A stretch of DNA of 64,000 nucleotides from Pseudomonadota bacterium (lineage in GTDB: Bacteria; Pseudomonadota; Alphaproteobacteria; Rhizobiales; JAKPQE01). The position numbers and the translations under genes are program-made. The stretch spans positions 1 through 64,000 of the forward strand of contig JAKPQE010000034.1 of NCBI GenBank assembly GCA_029572955.1, given 5' to 3'. The notes below the pieces were generated by a model. The model was not told where the DNA came from, did no database searches, and was given only the letters and a program-made list of their open reading frames with translations. Below are positions 42,356-51,430 of this stretch, piece after piece (position 1 is the stretch's first letter; the number at the start of each line of letters is the position of its first letter).

Positions 42356-44242
42356 TCAGTGATCGCTGGCGGCGGTGCGGCTGTCGAAGCCGAGGATGCG
42401 GCGTTGCTCGGTCCAATCGAGCGGCAGGTCGATGCGCTTGAGGAGAGCTTCGGCGGTAAGGCTGACGGGCTGGGTGCCGGCGAGGATCGCTTCGATGATG
42501 TCGGGGGCGAGGAAAGCGAGCGGTAGGGCGTGGCTGACATAGCTGTCGCCGAGGTTTTCCGCGGCGGCCATCTCGGCAATTGATTTGACCTTGCCCGAGG
42601 CCAGCATGTCGAACCATTTGCGGGCACGGACGATGAGCTTGACAAGCGCGGGATCGGCCCTCGTCGGCCTTTTCTTGTCGTTGGGACCTTCGATCACCAG
42701 CCGCATCTCGACGCCACGGCGCTTCATGGTGAGCGGCAGGTGGAGACGAAGGCTTGGTGTTGGGGCGTTGCCAAGAAACCGGCCGATGTCCACGACAATT
42801 GTGAGCGCATTCGTCAGAAGGTCAACGCGCTCGACGGGCACCAGTGGATCGCTGCTTGAGCGGACGGCGGCGTCGAGAAGCTGGGGAACATGCTCGGCAG
42901 AAAGGCCCGCCTGCCGGGCGGTCGTCACCAATGCGGATTTGTCGGCGATGAGATCGGCGACGGCACTGGCGACAATCCGCTCGATCTCGTGGGCGGGAAG
43001 ACGCCAGCCTGACCGGCGGTCCGTCAGGCCGGGCTCGCCATCCCCGTTCGGAAGATCCCGGGACCTATCGCCCGTCACGAGATGCCGGGAGACGTAGTAG
43101 CGATAGCGACGGCCGGATTTGGCCGAATGGGTTGGGGTCAGTGGGGTGCCGGTCTCGTCGAAGAGCTTGCCCGCCAGAGCGCTCGGCTCGGCGATATGGT
43201 TATGCCGGGGCCGTCGCGGTGCGTTGTTCGAGAGGAGAGCCTGGACTTTGTCCCAGGTTCCATTGTCAATGATCGCCTGATGAAGCCCGGGATAGCTTTG
43301 GTCGCGATGGGGAATGCGGCCGACATAGATGGGATTGGAGAGCAACTTGTAGATTTGGCCGCGGGCAAAGGGCTTTCCGCCGCCCTGGTTCTTTCTCTCC
43401 GTCTTGCGGATCTTGGTGCGAAGCCCGATCCGGTCGGCCTCGTGCTTGACCAACCGGACATTGCCGAGCCTCGAATAGAGTTCGAAGAGGGTTCGAACGG
43501 TCTTTGCCTCGTCCTCATTGATGGTGAGGGTTCGACCGTCGGCGTCATAGCCGAGCGGCACCATCCCGCCCATCCACATGCCCTTCTGCTTGGAGGCCGC
43601 GATCTTGTCGCGGATGCGCTCGCCGGTGACCTCGCGCTCGAATTGGGCAAAGCTCAGCAGCATGTTGAGGGTGAGGCGCCCCATCGAGGTGGTGGTGTTG
43701 AAGCTCTGGGTGACGGAGACGAAGGAGACGCCGTGCGCATCGAAGACGTCGACGATGCGGGCGAAGTCGGAGAGCGACCGCGTCAGCCGATCGACCTTGT
43801 AGACGACGACGGTGTCGATCTTGCCAGCGTGGATATCGGCAAGCAGCTTTTCGAGGGCGGGCCGGTCCATGGTGCCGCCCGAGTAGCCGCCGTCATCGTA
43901 GGTCTCGGTGATCGCCCGCCATCCTTCCGACTTCTGGCTGGTGACGTAGGCCTCGCAGGCCTCGCGCTGGGCATCGAGCGAGTTGAAGTCCTGTTCCAGC
44001 CCGTCCTCGGAGGATTTGCGGGTGTAGATGGCGCAGCGACTGATCGAGCGATTTGCACCCGAGTATTGCGAGCGCATCTGTCGCGAAAGTCCTGCCCGTC
44101 GATGGCCGTTGCCTTCGACGGCTGTAGCAAGCCGACCTGTAGCTTCAGCATCCCGATCCCGGTTGGCGTCTTGCACAGCAACCAACTTCGAAGCGCCACC
44201 GGTCGATGGTGAGTTGCGGCAGGTCGATCGGTCATCAGGCAT
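42356..44242 (-). CDS. Large serine recombinase
   Basis: 628 residues. The N-terminal resolvase domain starts near residue 68 with IYTRKSS, which holds the catalytic serine; later markers are DRLTRS and ERIRDKI. Then come a recombinase DNA-binding domain (about 215-310, GYDADGRTLTINEDEA) and a C-terminal region. The start at 44242 overlaps the DUF2924 stop by 8 bases. Such enzymes integrate and excise mobile elements. The recombinase/DUF2924/DUF3489 set recurs in alphaproteobacterial islands. Confidence 0.93.
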   Translation of the reverse strand: MPDDRSTCRNSPSTGGASKLVAVQDANRDRDAEATGRLATAVEGNGHRRAGLSRQMRSQYSGANRSISRCAIYTRKSSEDGLEQDFNSLDAQREACEAYVTSQKSEGWRAITETYDDGGYSGGTMDRPALEKLLADIHAGKIDTVVVYKVDRLTRSLSDFARIVDVFDAHGVSFVSVTQSFNTTTSMGRLTLNMLLSFAQFEREVTGERIRDKIAASKQKGMWMGGMVPLGYDADGRTLTINEDEAKTVRTLFELYSRLGNVRLVKHEADRIGLRTKIRKTERKNQGGGKPFARGQIYKLLSNPIYVGRIPHRDQSYPGLHQAIIDNGTWDKVQALLSNNAPRRPRHNHIAEPSALAGKLFDETGTPLTPTHSAKSGRRYRYYVSRHLVTGDRSRDLPNGDGEPGLTDRRSGWRLPAHEIERIVASAVADLIADKSALVTTARQAGLSAEHVPQLLDAAVRSSSDPLVPVERVDLLTNALTIVVDIGRFLGNAPTPSLRLHLPLTMKRRGVEMRLVIEGPNDKKRPTRADPALVKLIVRARKWFDMLASGKVKSIAEMAAAENLGDSYVSHALPLAFLAPDIIEAILAGTQPVSLTAEALLKRIDLPLDWTEQRRILGFDSRTAASDH

Positions 44243-44936
44243 CGGAACAGTCCTTCAGGCCGAAGAAGCGTGGGCCGGACCATCGCGCGCCGGTGATCTG
44301 CCGCGCCACTGCGGACAGCGAGCGCCAATGCTGGCCGCGATACTGGACGCCGTCCTCGAGAATGATCACTTCATGCATGCTGCCCTGCCATTCGCGTAGC
44401 AACCGCGTTCCGGACCTGATCGAAGGACTGACGCCAACTGATGACTTCCCGGCCGCGCGGTCCTCGACAAGTCTGGCGAGGCGCCGACGAACGACTGGCC
44501 TGAGGCCGCCAAAGGCCTCTTCCTGCAAATGATGGGCGAGCGATCGGATCAGCAATAATCGGCCGAGCCGGGGTGGTGGCGCCACGCCATAGGCAGCTTG
44601 CCAGCGAGACAGCAAATCCGCGCGGGAGAGCGTCCCCAGGCGGGCGATCTCCCCGGCAAGCTCAGCAGCGTCCACCGGCTTCGATGAGCGGCGTCGGCGT
44701 ATACGATTCGGCTTCGTTGCGCCGTTCGAGCTGTCAGGCGGCAACTCGGATGAGGTCACGGGTTGGGTCAAAGGCCGAGAGGCTTCCCCCTCTGCTGGAA
44801 TTGCCTCGACTTCGGCGTTCGCAGGTGTCTCAGGGATTCTTGTCATGGCTGTTCTTTCGGCTGGAAGGACAAAAGGCATCTGGTCCGGACGGGCGTTCGG
44901 GCGATGGAACACCAGTTGCGGAACGGCCCGATCCAT
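44235..44936 (-). CDS. DUF2924 protein of the recombinase cassette
   Basis: 233 residues. The C-terminal 140 residues match DUF2924 (LSRADLLSRWQAAYG, PPRLGRLLLIRSLAHHLQEEA, LVREWQGS-like LLREWQGSMHEV, GARWSGPRFFGLK). The N-terminal part is disordered and basic (RIRRRRSS). The function is unknown; it occurs next to serine recombinases. The start at 44936 overlaps the preceding stop (TGATG) and has GAGAGG upstream; ATG 44846 is an alternative. Confidence 0.85.
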   Translation of the reverse strand: MDRAVPQLVFHRPNARPDQMPFVLPAERTAMTRIPETPANAEVEAIPAEGEASRPLTQPVTSSELPPDSSNGATKPNRIRRRRSSKPVDAAELAGEIARLGTLSRADLLSRWQAAYGVAPPPRLGRLLLIRSLAHHLQEEAFGGLRPVVRRRLARLVEDRAAGKSSVGVSPSIRSGTRLLREWQGSMHEVIILEDGVQYRGQHWRSLSAVARQITGARWSGPRFFGLKDCSDA

Positions 44937-45712
44937 CAGGGCCTCTCGCTCTGTCTTTCGGGGCGGGCAAGCCGGTAGACACGGCCGCGATCCGGCTCGT
45001 TGAAAGCGATGACCACCAGGCCAAGTCGGCGCTTCAACTGGCCGGCGATCGCGCCACGCACCGAATGGGGTTGCCAGCCGGTCGCCGCTGACAGATCGGC
45101 AACGGTGCTGCCTTCCGGTCGCCGCAAAAGCGCGATCATCAGCGCCGTCTTGGTGCCGGGCCTCTCCAGCAGAATCGCGGATGGCTCCTCGTTTGAGGCG
45201 CCGCCATCGGCTGGGGCCGGAGGAGTGTCATCAGTGCGCGGGCTAGCCTCTGACATCGCAACGTTCTGCGGGGTCCAAACCGCCGGCCCTGCGCTGGCGA
45301 CATCGCCGCGCGGCGCTGTGGTGCCGAAAATCGCGCCTCCGACATGGTCGAGCACCGAGACGCGCGGGGCTGCCACATCCGGGTCCTCTGCCTTGTCGGT
45401 AACGCCGATCGCAGCAAGCCCGGCGTCGGTGATCGCCAAGGTCCACCGCTCGCCGATCTCGGATCGCCAGACCTCATCGCCCGATCCGGCCGGACGCTCG
45501 GCAATGAGGCCGCGGCGCAACAAGCTCTGCAGAACGACCTCGACCGCACCCCTGTTGAGCAAAAGCGACTTCGCCAGCGGCAACACCACTCCGTCGCCGC
45601 GCTGCGAGGCAGTCGACAAAATCACGAGCTGCGTGTCGGTCAGGCGCGGGAATCCCGATCGAACTCCGATTGCGGCCTTGGGGGAGCGGTCTCTTTGCAG
45701 ATCTGCGATCAT
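44936..45712 (-). CDS. DUF3489 protein of the recombinase cassette
   Basis: 258 residues. The C-terminal 75 residues fit DUF3489 (RPGTKTALMIALLRRPEG, DLSAATGWQPHSVRGAIAG), a winged-helix-like fold. The N-terminal half also looks like a winged helix (RLTDTQLVILSTASQR, GAVEVVLQSLLRRGLI), so it is probably DNA-binding. It is the first gene of the three-gene cassette; a role in controlling recombination is a guess. ATG 45712 is chosen over a long leader. Confidence 0.83.
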   Translation of the reverse strand: MIADLQRDRSPKAAIGVRSGFPRLTDTQLVILSTASQRGDGVVLPLAKSLLLNRGAVEVVLQSLLRRGLIAERPAGSGDEVWRSEIGERWTLAITDAGLAAIGVTDKAEDPDVAAPRVSVLDHVGGAIFGTTAPRGDVASAGPAVWTPQNVAMSEASPRTDDTPPAPADGGASNEEPSAILLERPGTKTALMIALLRRPEGSTVADLSAATGWQPHSVRGAIAGQLKRRLGLVVIAFNEPDRGRVYRLARPERQSERP

Positions 45713-46045
45713 GGTGGTGCCCTTCAGGCTCGGCGCCGGCCCCGCGCCAGCGCTTCCACCAGCGCAAGCCCCGACCTGACAAGGGAACGAGGCTCGTCCG
45801 CCGGTCACCGCCGGCCGCAACCCATGCAATGCTTGCTTTGCGGGCGAAGTCCAGCGGTGGATATCGTCATTGCATGGCATCGCTCGGCACATATTCGTCC
45901 AGCTGCCTCCTGAAGAACGGCGGCGCCAAGCAGCAGGGTCCGTCGCCCCCTACCGCCGTCATCACGACCAAGGCAATGGACACCCGAGCCGGCGCTGCCA
46001 GAGTGCTTCGACCGAAAAGTTGGTCAGAAGTGGCTCGGGGAATCT
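45713..46045. other. Stretch between the recombinase cassette and IS remnants
   Basis: No gene supported. It contains the second TCATTGCATG (45867-45876) and ends where an IS-like left end seems to start. Confidence 0.35.
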
Positions 46046-46158
46046 GAACAGCGCTGTTAGGTAGGTTTCGGCCTGAATGCGACCTATGGTGGCCGGAGCA
46101 GGAGAGACCATGACGAAGCGTACCAGGCTGAACCACGGGGCGGCCTTCAAGGCGAAGG
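46046..46158 (+). pseudogene. Truncated IS3-type element: left end and first 17 codons of orfA
   Basis: A short frame from ATG 46110, preceded by GGAGAGACC, reads MTKRTRLNHGAAFKAKV, the start of a typical IS3-family OrfA, and is cut at 46158 where another IS3 element begins. The left edge near 46046 is approximate. The rest of the gene is not in the window. Confidence 0.65.
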
Positions 46159-46252
46159 TGAATAGCCCCCAGATTCGTAGACGCCTTCTTGGCCTGCTGC
46201 CGGTTTCGTGGACACCGCGATAGGGTGTTGAAGACGGAACCGGAGGTTTCGA

Positions 46253-46543
46253 ATGCAGAGGAGAACGTTCAGCCGCGAGTTCAAGCTCGAGGCGGTGAGG
46301 CTGGTCAAGGAACGAGGGGTTACGGTCGCACAGGCTGCCCGGGACCTTGATCTCCACGAGAATGTGCTGCGCAAGTGGGTCAGAGAGTTGTCCGTGGATC
46401 CGCGGCATGCCTTTCCCGGCCACGACCAGGTGAAGCCAGAGCAGGTCGAGATCGACCGGCTGCGCAAGGAAGTCGCGAAGCTCAAGGCGGAGCGTGACAT
46501 CCCAAAAAAGGCCGCAGCCTACTTCGCGAGGGAAGCGACATGA
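46253..46543 (+). CDS. IS3-family transposase OrfA
   Basis: 96 residues: a helix-turn-helix (FSREFKLEAVRLVKERGVT, AARDLDLHENVLRKW) followed by a leucine-rich coiled coil (EIDRLRKEVAKLKAERDI). It binds the IS ends. Its stop overlaps orfB in an ATGA, where IS3 elements usually make OrfAB by frameshifting. Confidence 0.93.
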   Translation: MQRRTFSREFKLEAVRLVKERGVTVAQAARDLDLHENVLRKWVRELSVDPRHAFPGHDQVKPEQVEIDRLRKEVAKLKAERDIPKKAAAYFAREAT

Positions 46544-47115
46544 GGTTTGCTTTCATCGCGAAGCACCGGGGGATCTGGCCGGTGGCATTGCTTTGCGAAG
46601 CGCTGGATGTCTCGCGGTCGGGCTTCCATGCCTGGCTCAACCGCAGTCCAAGCGCCCGTGCCCGGTACGACGATGCGCTCCTCGGTGCAATTGACCGGAG
46701 CTTCAAGGGCAGCGACCGCACCTATGGTGCACGCCGCGTGTGGCGCGACGTGTTGGCCGAAGGGTTCTCCTGCGGACTGCACCGTATCGAGCGGCTGATG
46801 CGGGAGAATGGCCTGCGGGCACGGCCGCGACGACGGGCATTGCCGAAGGATACGGACAAGCGGCCGGCAATCTCGCAGAACCTTCTCGACCGGGTCTTCG
46901 AGGCGTCGGCGCCGAACCAGAAGTGGATTGCCGACTTCACCTATGTCTGGACTGCGGAGGGGTGGCTCTACGTTGCAGCCGTCATCGATCTGTTCTCCCG
47001 CCACGTCGTCGGTTGGGCGATGAAGGCCGAGATGACAGCTCAGCTCGTGGCCGACGCCCTCGTCATGGCGATCTGGAGAAGAGGCAGGCCAAACAACCTC
47101 CTGCATCATTCGGAT
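46540..47115 (+). pseudogene. IS3-family transposase OrfB, 5' part
   Basis: 192 codons of an rve-type DDE transposase: HTH_21-like N-terminus, then the catalytic core with the first Asp in WIADFTYVW and the second in HHSD. The reading frame is broken right after HHSD by the IS110-family insertion; the rest continues at 48498. The element is therefore inactive unless the insertion leaves precisely. Confidence 0.9.
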
Positions 47116-47401
47116 AGTCAAAGAATGGTCGCCAGTTCCCGGGCGGTCTGACTCTCACAGCGATGGACCGTCTGGTAGGCTGGCGCTGCAAGGCGTCCTG
47201 GCGCGGCCTGACCCGCACTCCGATCGACCAGCCGTGTCTTTCCTTGGACCTGTCGGCCGCCCGGGAACGCCCTGCGGTGAGGTTTTGCCTCGCCGATGCC
47301 TGTGACCCGAGAAGGGCCTGACCGCCGGTCACATGACTGTCCTGTCCATGCACTCGGTTTTGGCGAAGCCGTCGAAGAACGGTCGAACCGGGAGAGATGG
47401 A
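47116..47401 (+). ncRNA. Candidate bridge-RNA region of the IS110-family element
   Basis: Non-coding left end between the insertion point and the transposase start. IS110-group elements make a structured bridge RNA from this region that pairs with donor and target DNA. The assignment rests on position and length; a fold was not computed. Confidence 0.35.
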
Positions 47402-48481
47402 ATGGACCAGCGAGAGAACCCGCCCCGCCGTATCGTCGGCGGTGTCGACACCCACAAAGATCTGCATGTCGCGGCAGTCGTAGATGAACAGGACCGCGTC
47501 ATGGGTACGGCATGCTTTGCCACCACCCGCCAGGGCTATCGGCAGATGCTCGCCTGGATGCAATCGTTCGGAGACGTGCAGCGCATCGGCATCGAATCGA
47601 GCGGCAGCTACGGAGCCGGTCTGCTGCGCTTCATGCAGCGGGCGGGTATTGACGTTCTGGAGGTCACTGCGCCGGACAGGACCGACCGTCGCCGGCGTGG
47701 CAAGAACGACGATCTTGATGCGCAGAACGCTGCCCATGCGGCCCGTGCCGGCAAGCGGACGGTAACGCCCAGAACCCGCGATGGAATGGTTGAATCACTA
47801 CGGGTTCTCTCGGTTTGCCGGAAGACCGCCGTTGCTGCGCGCCGCGTCGCTCTGCAGATAATCCAGAACACGATCGTCTGTGCACCCGACGGATTGCGCG
47901 ACCAGCTTCGAAGCCTGACCCGTATGCAACTCGTGCGAACATTGGCAGCCTGGCGGCCGGATCTGACGGCTTACCGTGATGTCGAAGCAGCCTACAAGAT
48001 CAGCCTCAAATCGCTTGCCCGCCGCTATCTCGAACTCCATGACGAGATCGCTGATCTCGATGCGATGATCGGTGCCATCGTCGACGAACTCGCCCCCGAC
48101 CTCATCGCCCGCAACTCGATCGGTCACACCAGTGCAGCACAACTCTTGCTCACGGCTGGGGACAATCCGGAGCGGCTACGATCGGAGGCAAGCTTCGCTG
48201 CGCTCTGCGGTGTCAGTCCCGTACCAGCCTCGTCCGGCAAGACCATTCGGCACCGACTCAACAGGGGTGGCGACCGGGCCGCAAACAGCGCCCTTCACAT
48301 CATCGCCATCGGCCGTCTACGAACCGATCCGACAACGCAGGCCTATGTCGCCAAACGGATTGCCGAGGGACATTCCAAACTCGACGCGCTTCGGTCCCTT
48401 AAACGCTATATCGCTCGTGAGGTCTTCCACATCATCAGCCGCGGCCACAAGCGGATCAATCAGACCCGTATTGCCGCTTGA
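47402..48481 (+). CDS. IS110-family transposase
   Basis: 359 residues. The N-terminal RuvC-like DEDD domain begins VGGVDTHKDLHVAAVVD and includes GIESSGSYG and KNDDLDAQNAA; the C-terminal Tnp_20 domain has the conserved CGVSPVPASSGK with the serine. Start 47402 follows GGGAGAGA; an upstream in-frame start at 47333 is less likely. The gene is intact, so this element could still be mobile. Confidence 0.93.
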   Translation: MDQRENPPRRIVGGVDTHKDLHVAAVVDEQDRVMGTACFATTRQGYRQMLAWMQSFGDVQRIGIESSGSYGAGLLRFMQRAGIDVLEVTAPDRTDRRRRGKNDDLDAQNAAHAARAGKRTVTPRTRDGMVESLRVLSVCRKTAVAARRVALQIIQNTIVCAPDGLRDQLRSLTRMQLVRTLAAWRPDLTAYRDVEAAYKISLKSLARRYLELHDEIADLDAMIGAIVDELAPDLIARNSIGHTSAAQLLLTAGDNPERLRSEASFAALCGVSPVPASSGKTIRHRLNRGGDRAANSALHIIAIGRLRTDPTTQAYVAKRIAEGHSKLDALRSLKRYIAREVFHIISRGHKRINQTRIAA

Positions 48482-48497
48482 CAAACAGAAGGGCGTC

Positions 48498-48806
48498 CGC
48501 GACAGCCAATACGTCTCGATCAAATACACCGAGCGCCTACTCAACGCCGGTATCGAGCCATCGGTCGGCAGCGTCGGCGACAGCTACGACAATGCCCTCG
48601 CCGAAACCATCAACGGCCTCTACAAGGCCGAGGTCATTCATCGACGCGGGCCATGGCGGTCCTTCGAGGCGGTTGAATATGCCACCCTCGAATGGGTCGA
48701 CTGGTTCAACCATCGCCGGCTATTGGAGCCCATCGGCAACATCCCGCCGGCCGCAGCCGAGGCACGCTTCTACGCCATGCTGGAAACTCAGCCCATGGCC
48801 GCGTGA
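48498..48806 (+). pseudogene. IS3-family transposase OrfB, 3' part
   Basis: About 102 codons continuing the interrupted OrfB: RDSQYVSIKYTERL, SVGDSYDNALAETINGLYK with the catalytic Glu, and WFNHRRLLEPIGNIPP. The first bases continue the HSD motif left at 47115. It has no start of its own. Confidence 0.9.
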
Positions 48807-48895
48807 CTCAAACCAAATGGCCTCCGGCAAACCCGGGGCGGTTCATTACGCTGCGGATGCCGGAATTGAGTGCACGAAAGCATCGAAAACACACC

Positions 48896-50128
48896 ATGAG
48901 AACAGTGCAAGGGAATTTTCGAGCGCTTCGAGTTGGTCTTATCGCCTCCGAGTTCTTTGATAGCACTATCACCGGTCATGCCGATCTAGGCGGATATGGG
49001 ATGCTAGCGCGAAATTACATCGCCGAATATATTCCATGCGATGAAATCGAGATTGAGACGATACTAGGATTTTCAAAAAATTCGAACTTTGAATATTTTT
49101 TTCGCGATTCGCGCAAGAAGATAGTTCTTTTGCCAAATCATTTAAATAAATTTTCTTCAAAAAATCTATTTAGCCTTCTGAAGCACTATATTTTGAAATC
49201 AATATCGCGATATAGAGTCAGGAAATATTTGCGTACATTTGATCTGTTTGTTGTAATTGAGGCATCGAATCGGCATATATTAAATCTGATCCCGAATTTT
49301 GTTCCGTTAATTCTGTATATTCAGGACCCGCGGCCGAAATCGGATTGGGATGAGATCGATACGGTGCCAACCGCAGATACCGGCTCCCCGCGACCAGGGC
49401 CGGAGTTGAGGATGCTGTTTAAGAGATTCATTCAGGAAAATCGGTTTATGGCGATATCTCAGAATTCGGAAATCATCGCCAAGGCGCGCGAACTATATGA
49501 CCTGCCAACTGATTTGGATATTGCGACCCTAAAGAACCCTGTATTCATTTCCAACGACATGCTACCGAGCCGTGGCCGCAAGCTGAACGCTGTTGCGTGG
49601 CTTGGGCGTCTGGACTCCGTGAAGCGACCATGGTTGGCATTGGAGGTCGCTAGACTTATGCCAGATGTAGAATTCTACTTCATGGGAACAGTCCAGCAGG
49701 AGATTGTGAATTACATTATATATCCATACAAAGATCTTGCCAACGTCCGGCTTCTTGGTCATATTGAGGGAGAAGAAAAGCGCTCTATACTATCCAAAAC
49801 AAAGGTTTTGATAAATACATCTATACATGAAGCAACTCCCATCTCATTCTTAGAGGCGCTTTCACATGAGAATTTGATTATAAGTTGCCAAAATCCGGAC
49901 GAAATAACTAGTAGTTTTGGAATATTTGTGGGGATCATACTTGGGGATGGCCGAGACAATGCAGGGCTATTTGTGGAGGGAATTCGGAAGATCATTGGAG
50001 ATGATGAACGATATGGACGTCTCGCGCGGCGTGCGCGCGACTATGTCCTGGCGGAACACGATGTGAGAAATTGGCAGACGAATCTGAGGGGCATCATCCG
50101 GAAAGGGGCGAATCGTTCGTTGTCCTAG
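48896..50128 (+). CDS. Glycosyltransferase family 4-type protein, AT-rich
   Basis: 410 residues of the GT-B fold type: an N-terminal domain with few motifs and a C-terminal GT4-like domain (AVAWLGRLDSVKRPWLALEVARLM, HIEGEEKRSILSKTKVLINTS, EATPISFLEALSHENLIIS). Base composition is clearly lower in GC than the surroundings, especially 49050-49300, which suggests recent transfer. It starts 51 bases after the IS3 end and probably adds a sugar to a surface polysaccharide; the donor and acceptor are unknown. Confidence 0.82.
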   Translation: MRTVQGNFRALRVGLIASEFFDSTITGHADLGGYGMLARNYIAEYIPCDEIEIETILGFSKNSNFEYFFRDSRKKIVLLPNHLNKFSSKNLFSLLKHYILKSISRYRVRKYLRTFDLFVVIEASNRHILNLIPNFVPLILYIQDPRPKSDWDEIDTVPTADTGSPRPGPELRMLFKRFIQENRFMAISQNSEIIAKARELYDLPTDLDIATLKNPVFISNDMLPSRGRKLNAVAWLGRLDSVKRPWLALEVARLMPDVEFYFMGTVQQEIVNYIIYPYKDLANVRLLGHIEGEEKRSILSKTKVLINTSIHEATPISFLEALSHENLIISCQNPDEITSSFGIFVGIILGDGRDNAGLFVEGIRKIIGDDERYGRLARRARDYVLAEHDVRNWQTNLRGIIRKGANRSLS

Positions 50129-50226
50129 GTTGTGTAGAGATGGCGCACTTTGCGAGTTGTCGGCGCAGTTTTGCCGACGTCGATGGCGGATGTGACTATC
50201 CGAGGCGGGGTGAAAGGGACTTGCCA

Positions 50227-51381
50227 ATGCTTGCGCTTGCGGCACCGGCCTTCAATACAGCATCAGAAACCTTCGTGAGAGATCATGTGCGCCACATCGC
50301 ACCGAAACAAACAATACTTCTTTGCCAGGATGGTACGGATGCCGAGAGACTTGGTTGCCCGGTGCTCAGTGATCTTCGCATTCGCAGATCCCGTCGTGGC
50401 AAAATAGCGCGCGTAGGAGAATGGTTGGCAACCCACTTACAGAATCCAGCAGATTCAGAACTAAGCGCCATCGACCGCTTAAGGGTAAAAGCGTTCTTCC
50501 GAACCTATCAGCCAACTGCCTTGCTGGCGGAATTTGGCCCAATTGGCTGCCTCCTAATGGGCGTCGCCAGGGAATTGGATGTCCCCCTCTATGTCCACTT
50601 TCATGGTCACGATGCGACGGCAATGGCGCAAGACCCACATCATGCGGAACTCTATCGGAAGCTATTTTTTTCGGCGGCAGGTGTCATCGCACCATCGCGG
50701 TATCTCTTGGCCCGGCTTGCCGATCTCGGTTGTCCACTTGAGAAGCTGGCTTTGAGTCCCTGTGGCGTCGATCCCTCCTGCTTTGTCCCAACGAACGGTC
50801 AATCATCACAGGTCATCGTTGCCGTAGGCCGGATGGTAGAGAAGAAAGCTCCCCATCTTACAATCGAAGCATTTTCCAAAGTCTGCGATCAATTTCCGGA
50901 TGCCCGGCTGGAAATGATCGGCACAGGCCCGCTGTTTGGAAGATGCAAGAAAACGATCCAACGGCTTGGGCTCGAATCGAAGGTGGTCTTGCATGGGCTA
51001 CGCGATCACGATTTCGTTGCCGAGGTGATGGGCAGATCAGCGATGTTTGTTCAACACTCCGTGGTGAGCGATGATGGCGACGCGGAGGGCATGCCGGTGT
51101 CCGTCATGGAAGCGATGGCTAGCGCCTTGCCGGTTGTAGCAACGAGGCACAGTGGGATACCGGAGACCGTTTTGGAAAACACCTGTGGTCTACTCGTCGA
51201 GGAACACGACGTCGACGGCATGGCTGGGGCAATCGCAAAATTGCTTGCTGATCCGATACTAGCTGCCAAACTAGGCGCTGCGGGTCGTGGCCGAATCCTC
51301 GGTGACTTCACGCATCAGCATACGGGCGCTCGCCTGCGTGCAATTTTGGGCTCATCAGCAGTGGTGCCTTCGGCCCGGTGA
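50227..51381 (+). CDS. Glycosyltransferase family 4
   Basis: 384 residues: N-terminal GT-B domain with YVHFHGHDATAMA, and a C-terminal donor-binding domain with VGRMVEKKAPHLTIEAF, EGMPVSVMEAMASALPVVAT and GIPETV, including the EX7E motif of GT4 enzymes. It likely builds a surface polysaccharide with the neighbouring transferases. The ATG at 50227 has AAGGGA upstream; in-frame starts further up lack this. Confidence 0.9.
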   Translation: MLALAAPAFNTASETFVRDHVRHIAPKQTILLCQDGTDAERLGCPVLSDLRIRRSRRGKIARVGEWLATHLQNPADSELSAIDRLRVKAFFRTYQPTALLAEFGPIGCLLMGVARELDVPLYVHFHGHDATAMAQDPHHAELYRKLFFSAAGVIAPSRYLLARLADLGCPLEKLALSPCGVDPSCFVPTNGQSSQVIVAVGRMVEKKAPHLTIEAFSKVCDQFPDARLEMIGTGPLFGRCKKTIQRLGLESKVVLHGLRDHDFVAEVMGRSAMFVQHSVVSDDGDAEGMPVSVMEAMASALPVVATRHSGIPETVLENTCGLLVEEHDVDGMAGAIAKLLADPILAAKLGAAGRGRILGDFTHQHTGARLRAILGSSAVVPSAR

Positions 51382-51430
51382 CAGTCTTATTCCGCAGATT
51401 GGCTTCCGCAAATTGGACGGGACACCGCTC

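Larger units (their letters stand above)
47116..48497 (+). mobile_element. IS110-family insertion sequence inside the IS3 orfB
   Basis: About 1.38 kb placed between the two orfB halves; edges are good to roughly 10 bases. There are no clear inverted repeats or target duplication, as usual for IS110. It has one transposase gene and about 285 bases of non-coding DNA in front of it, where bridge RNA is encoded in IS110-type elements. Confidence 0.82.
46159..48845 (+). mobile_element. IS3-family insertion sequence, interrupted by an IS110-family element
   Basis: Left end TGAATAGCCCCC at 46159; right end GGGGCGGTTCA at 48845, whose reverse complement TGAACCGCCCC is similar. Without the nested element (about 1.38 kb) the IS is about 1.3 kb, normal for IS3. 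It holds orfA and a split orfB. The flanks AGG and TTA do not match, so no target duplication is seen. A diverged inverted copy of the right end lies at 52347-52410. Confidence 0.85.
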
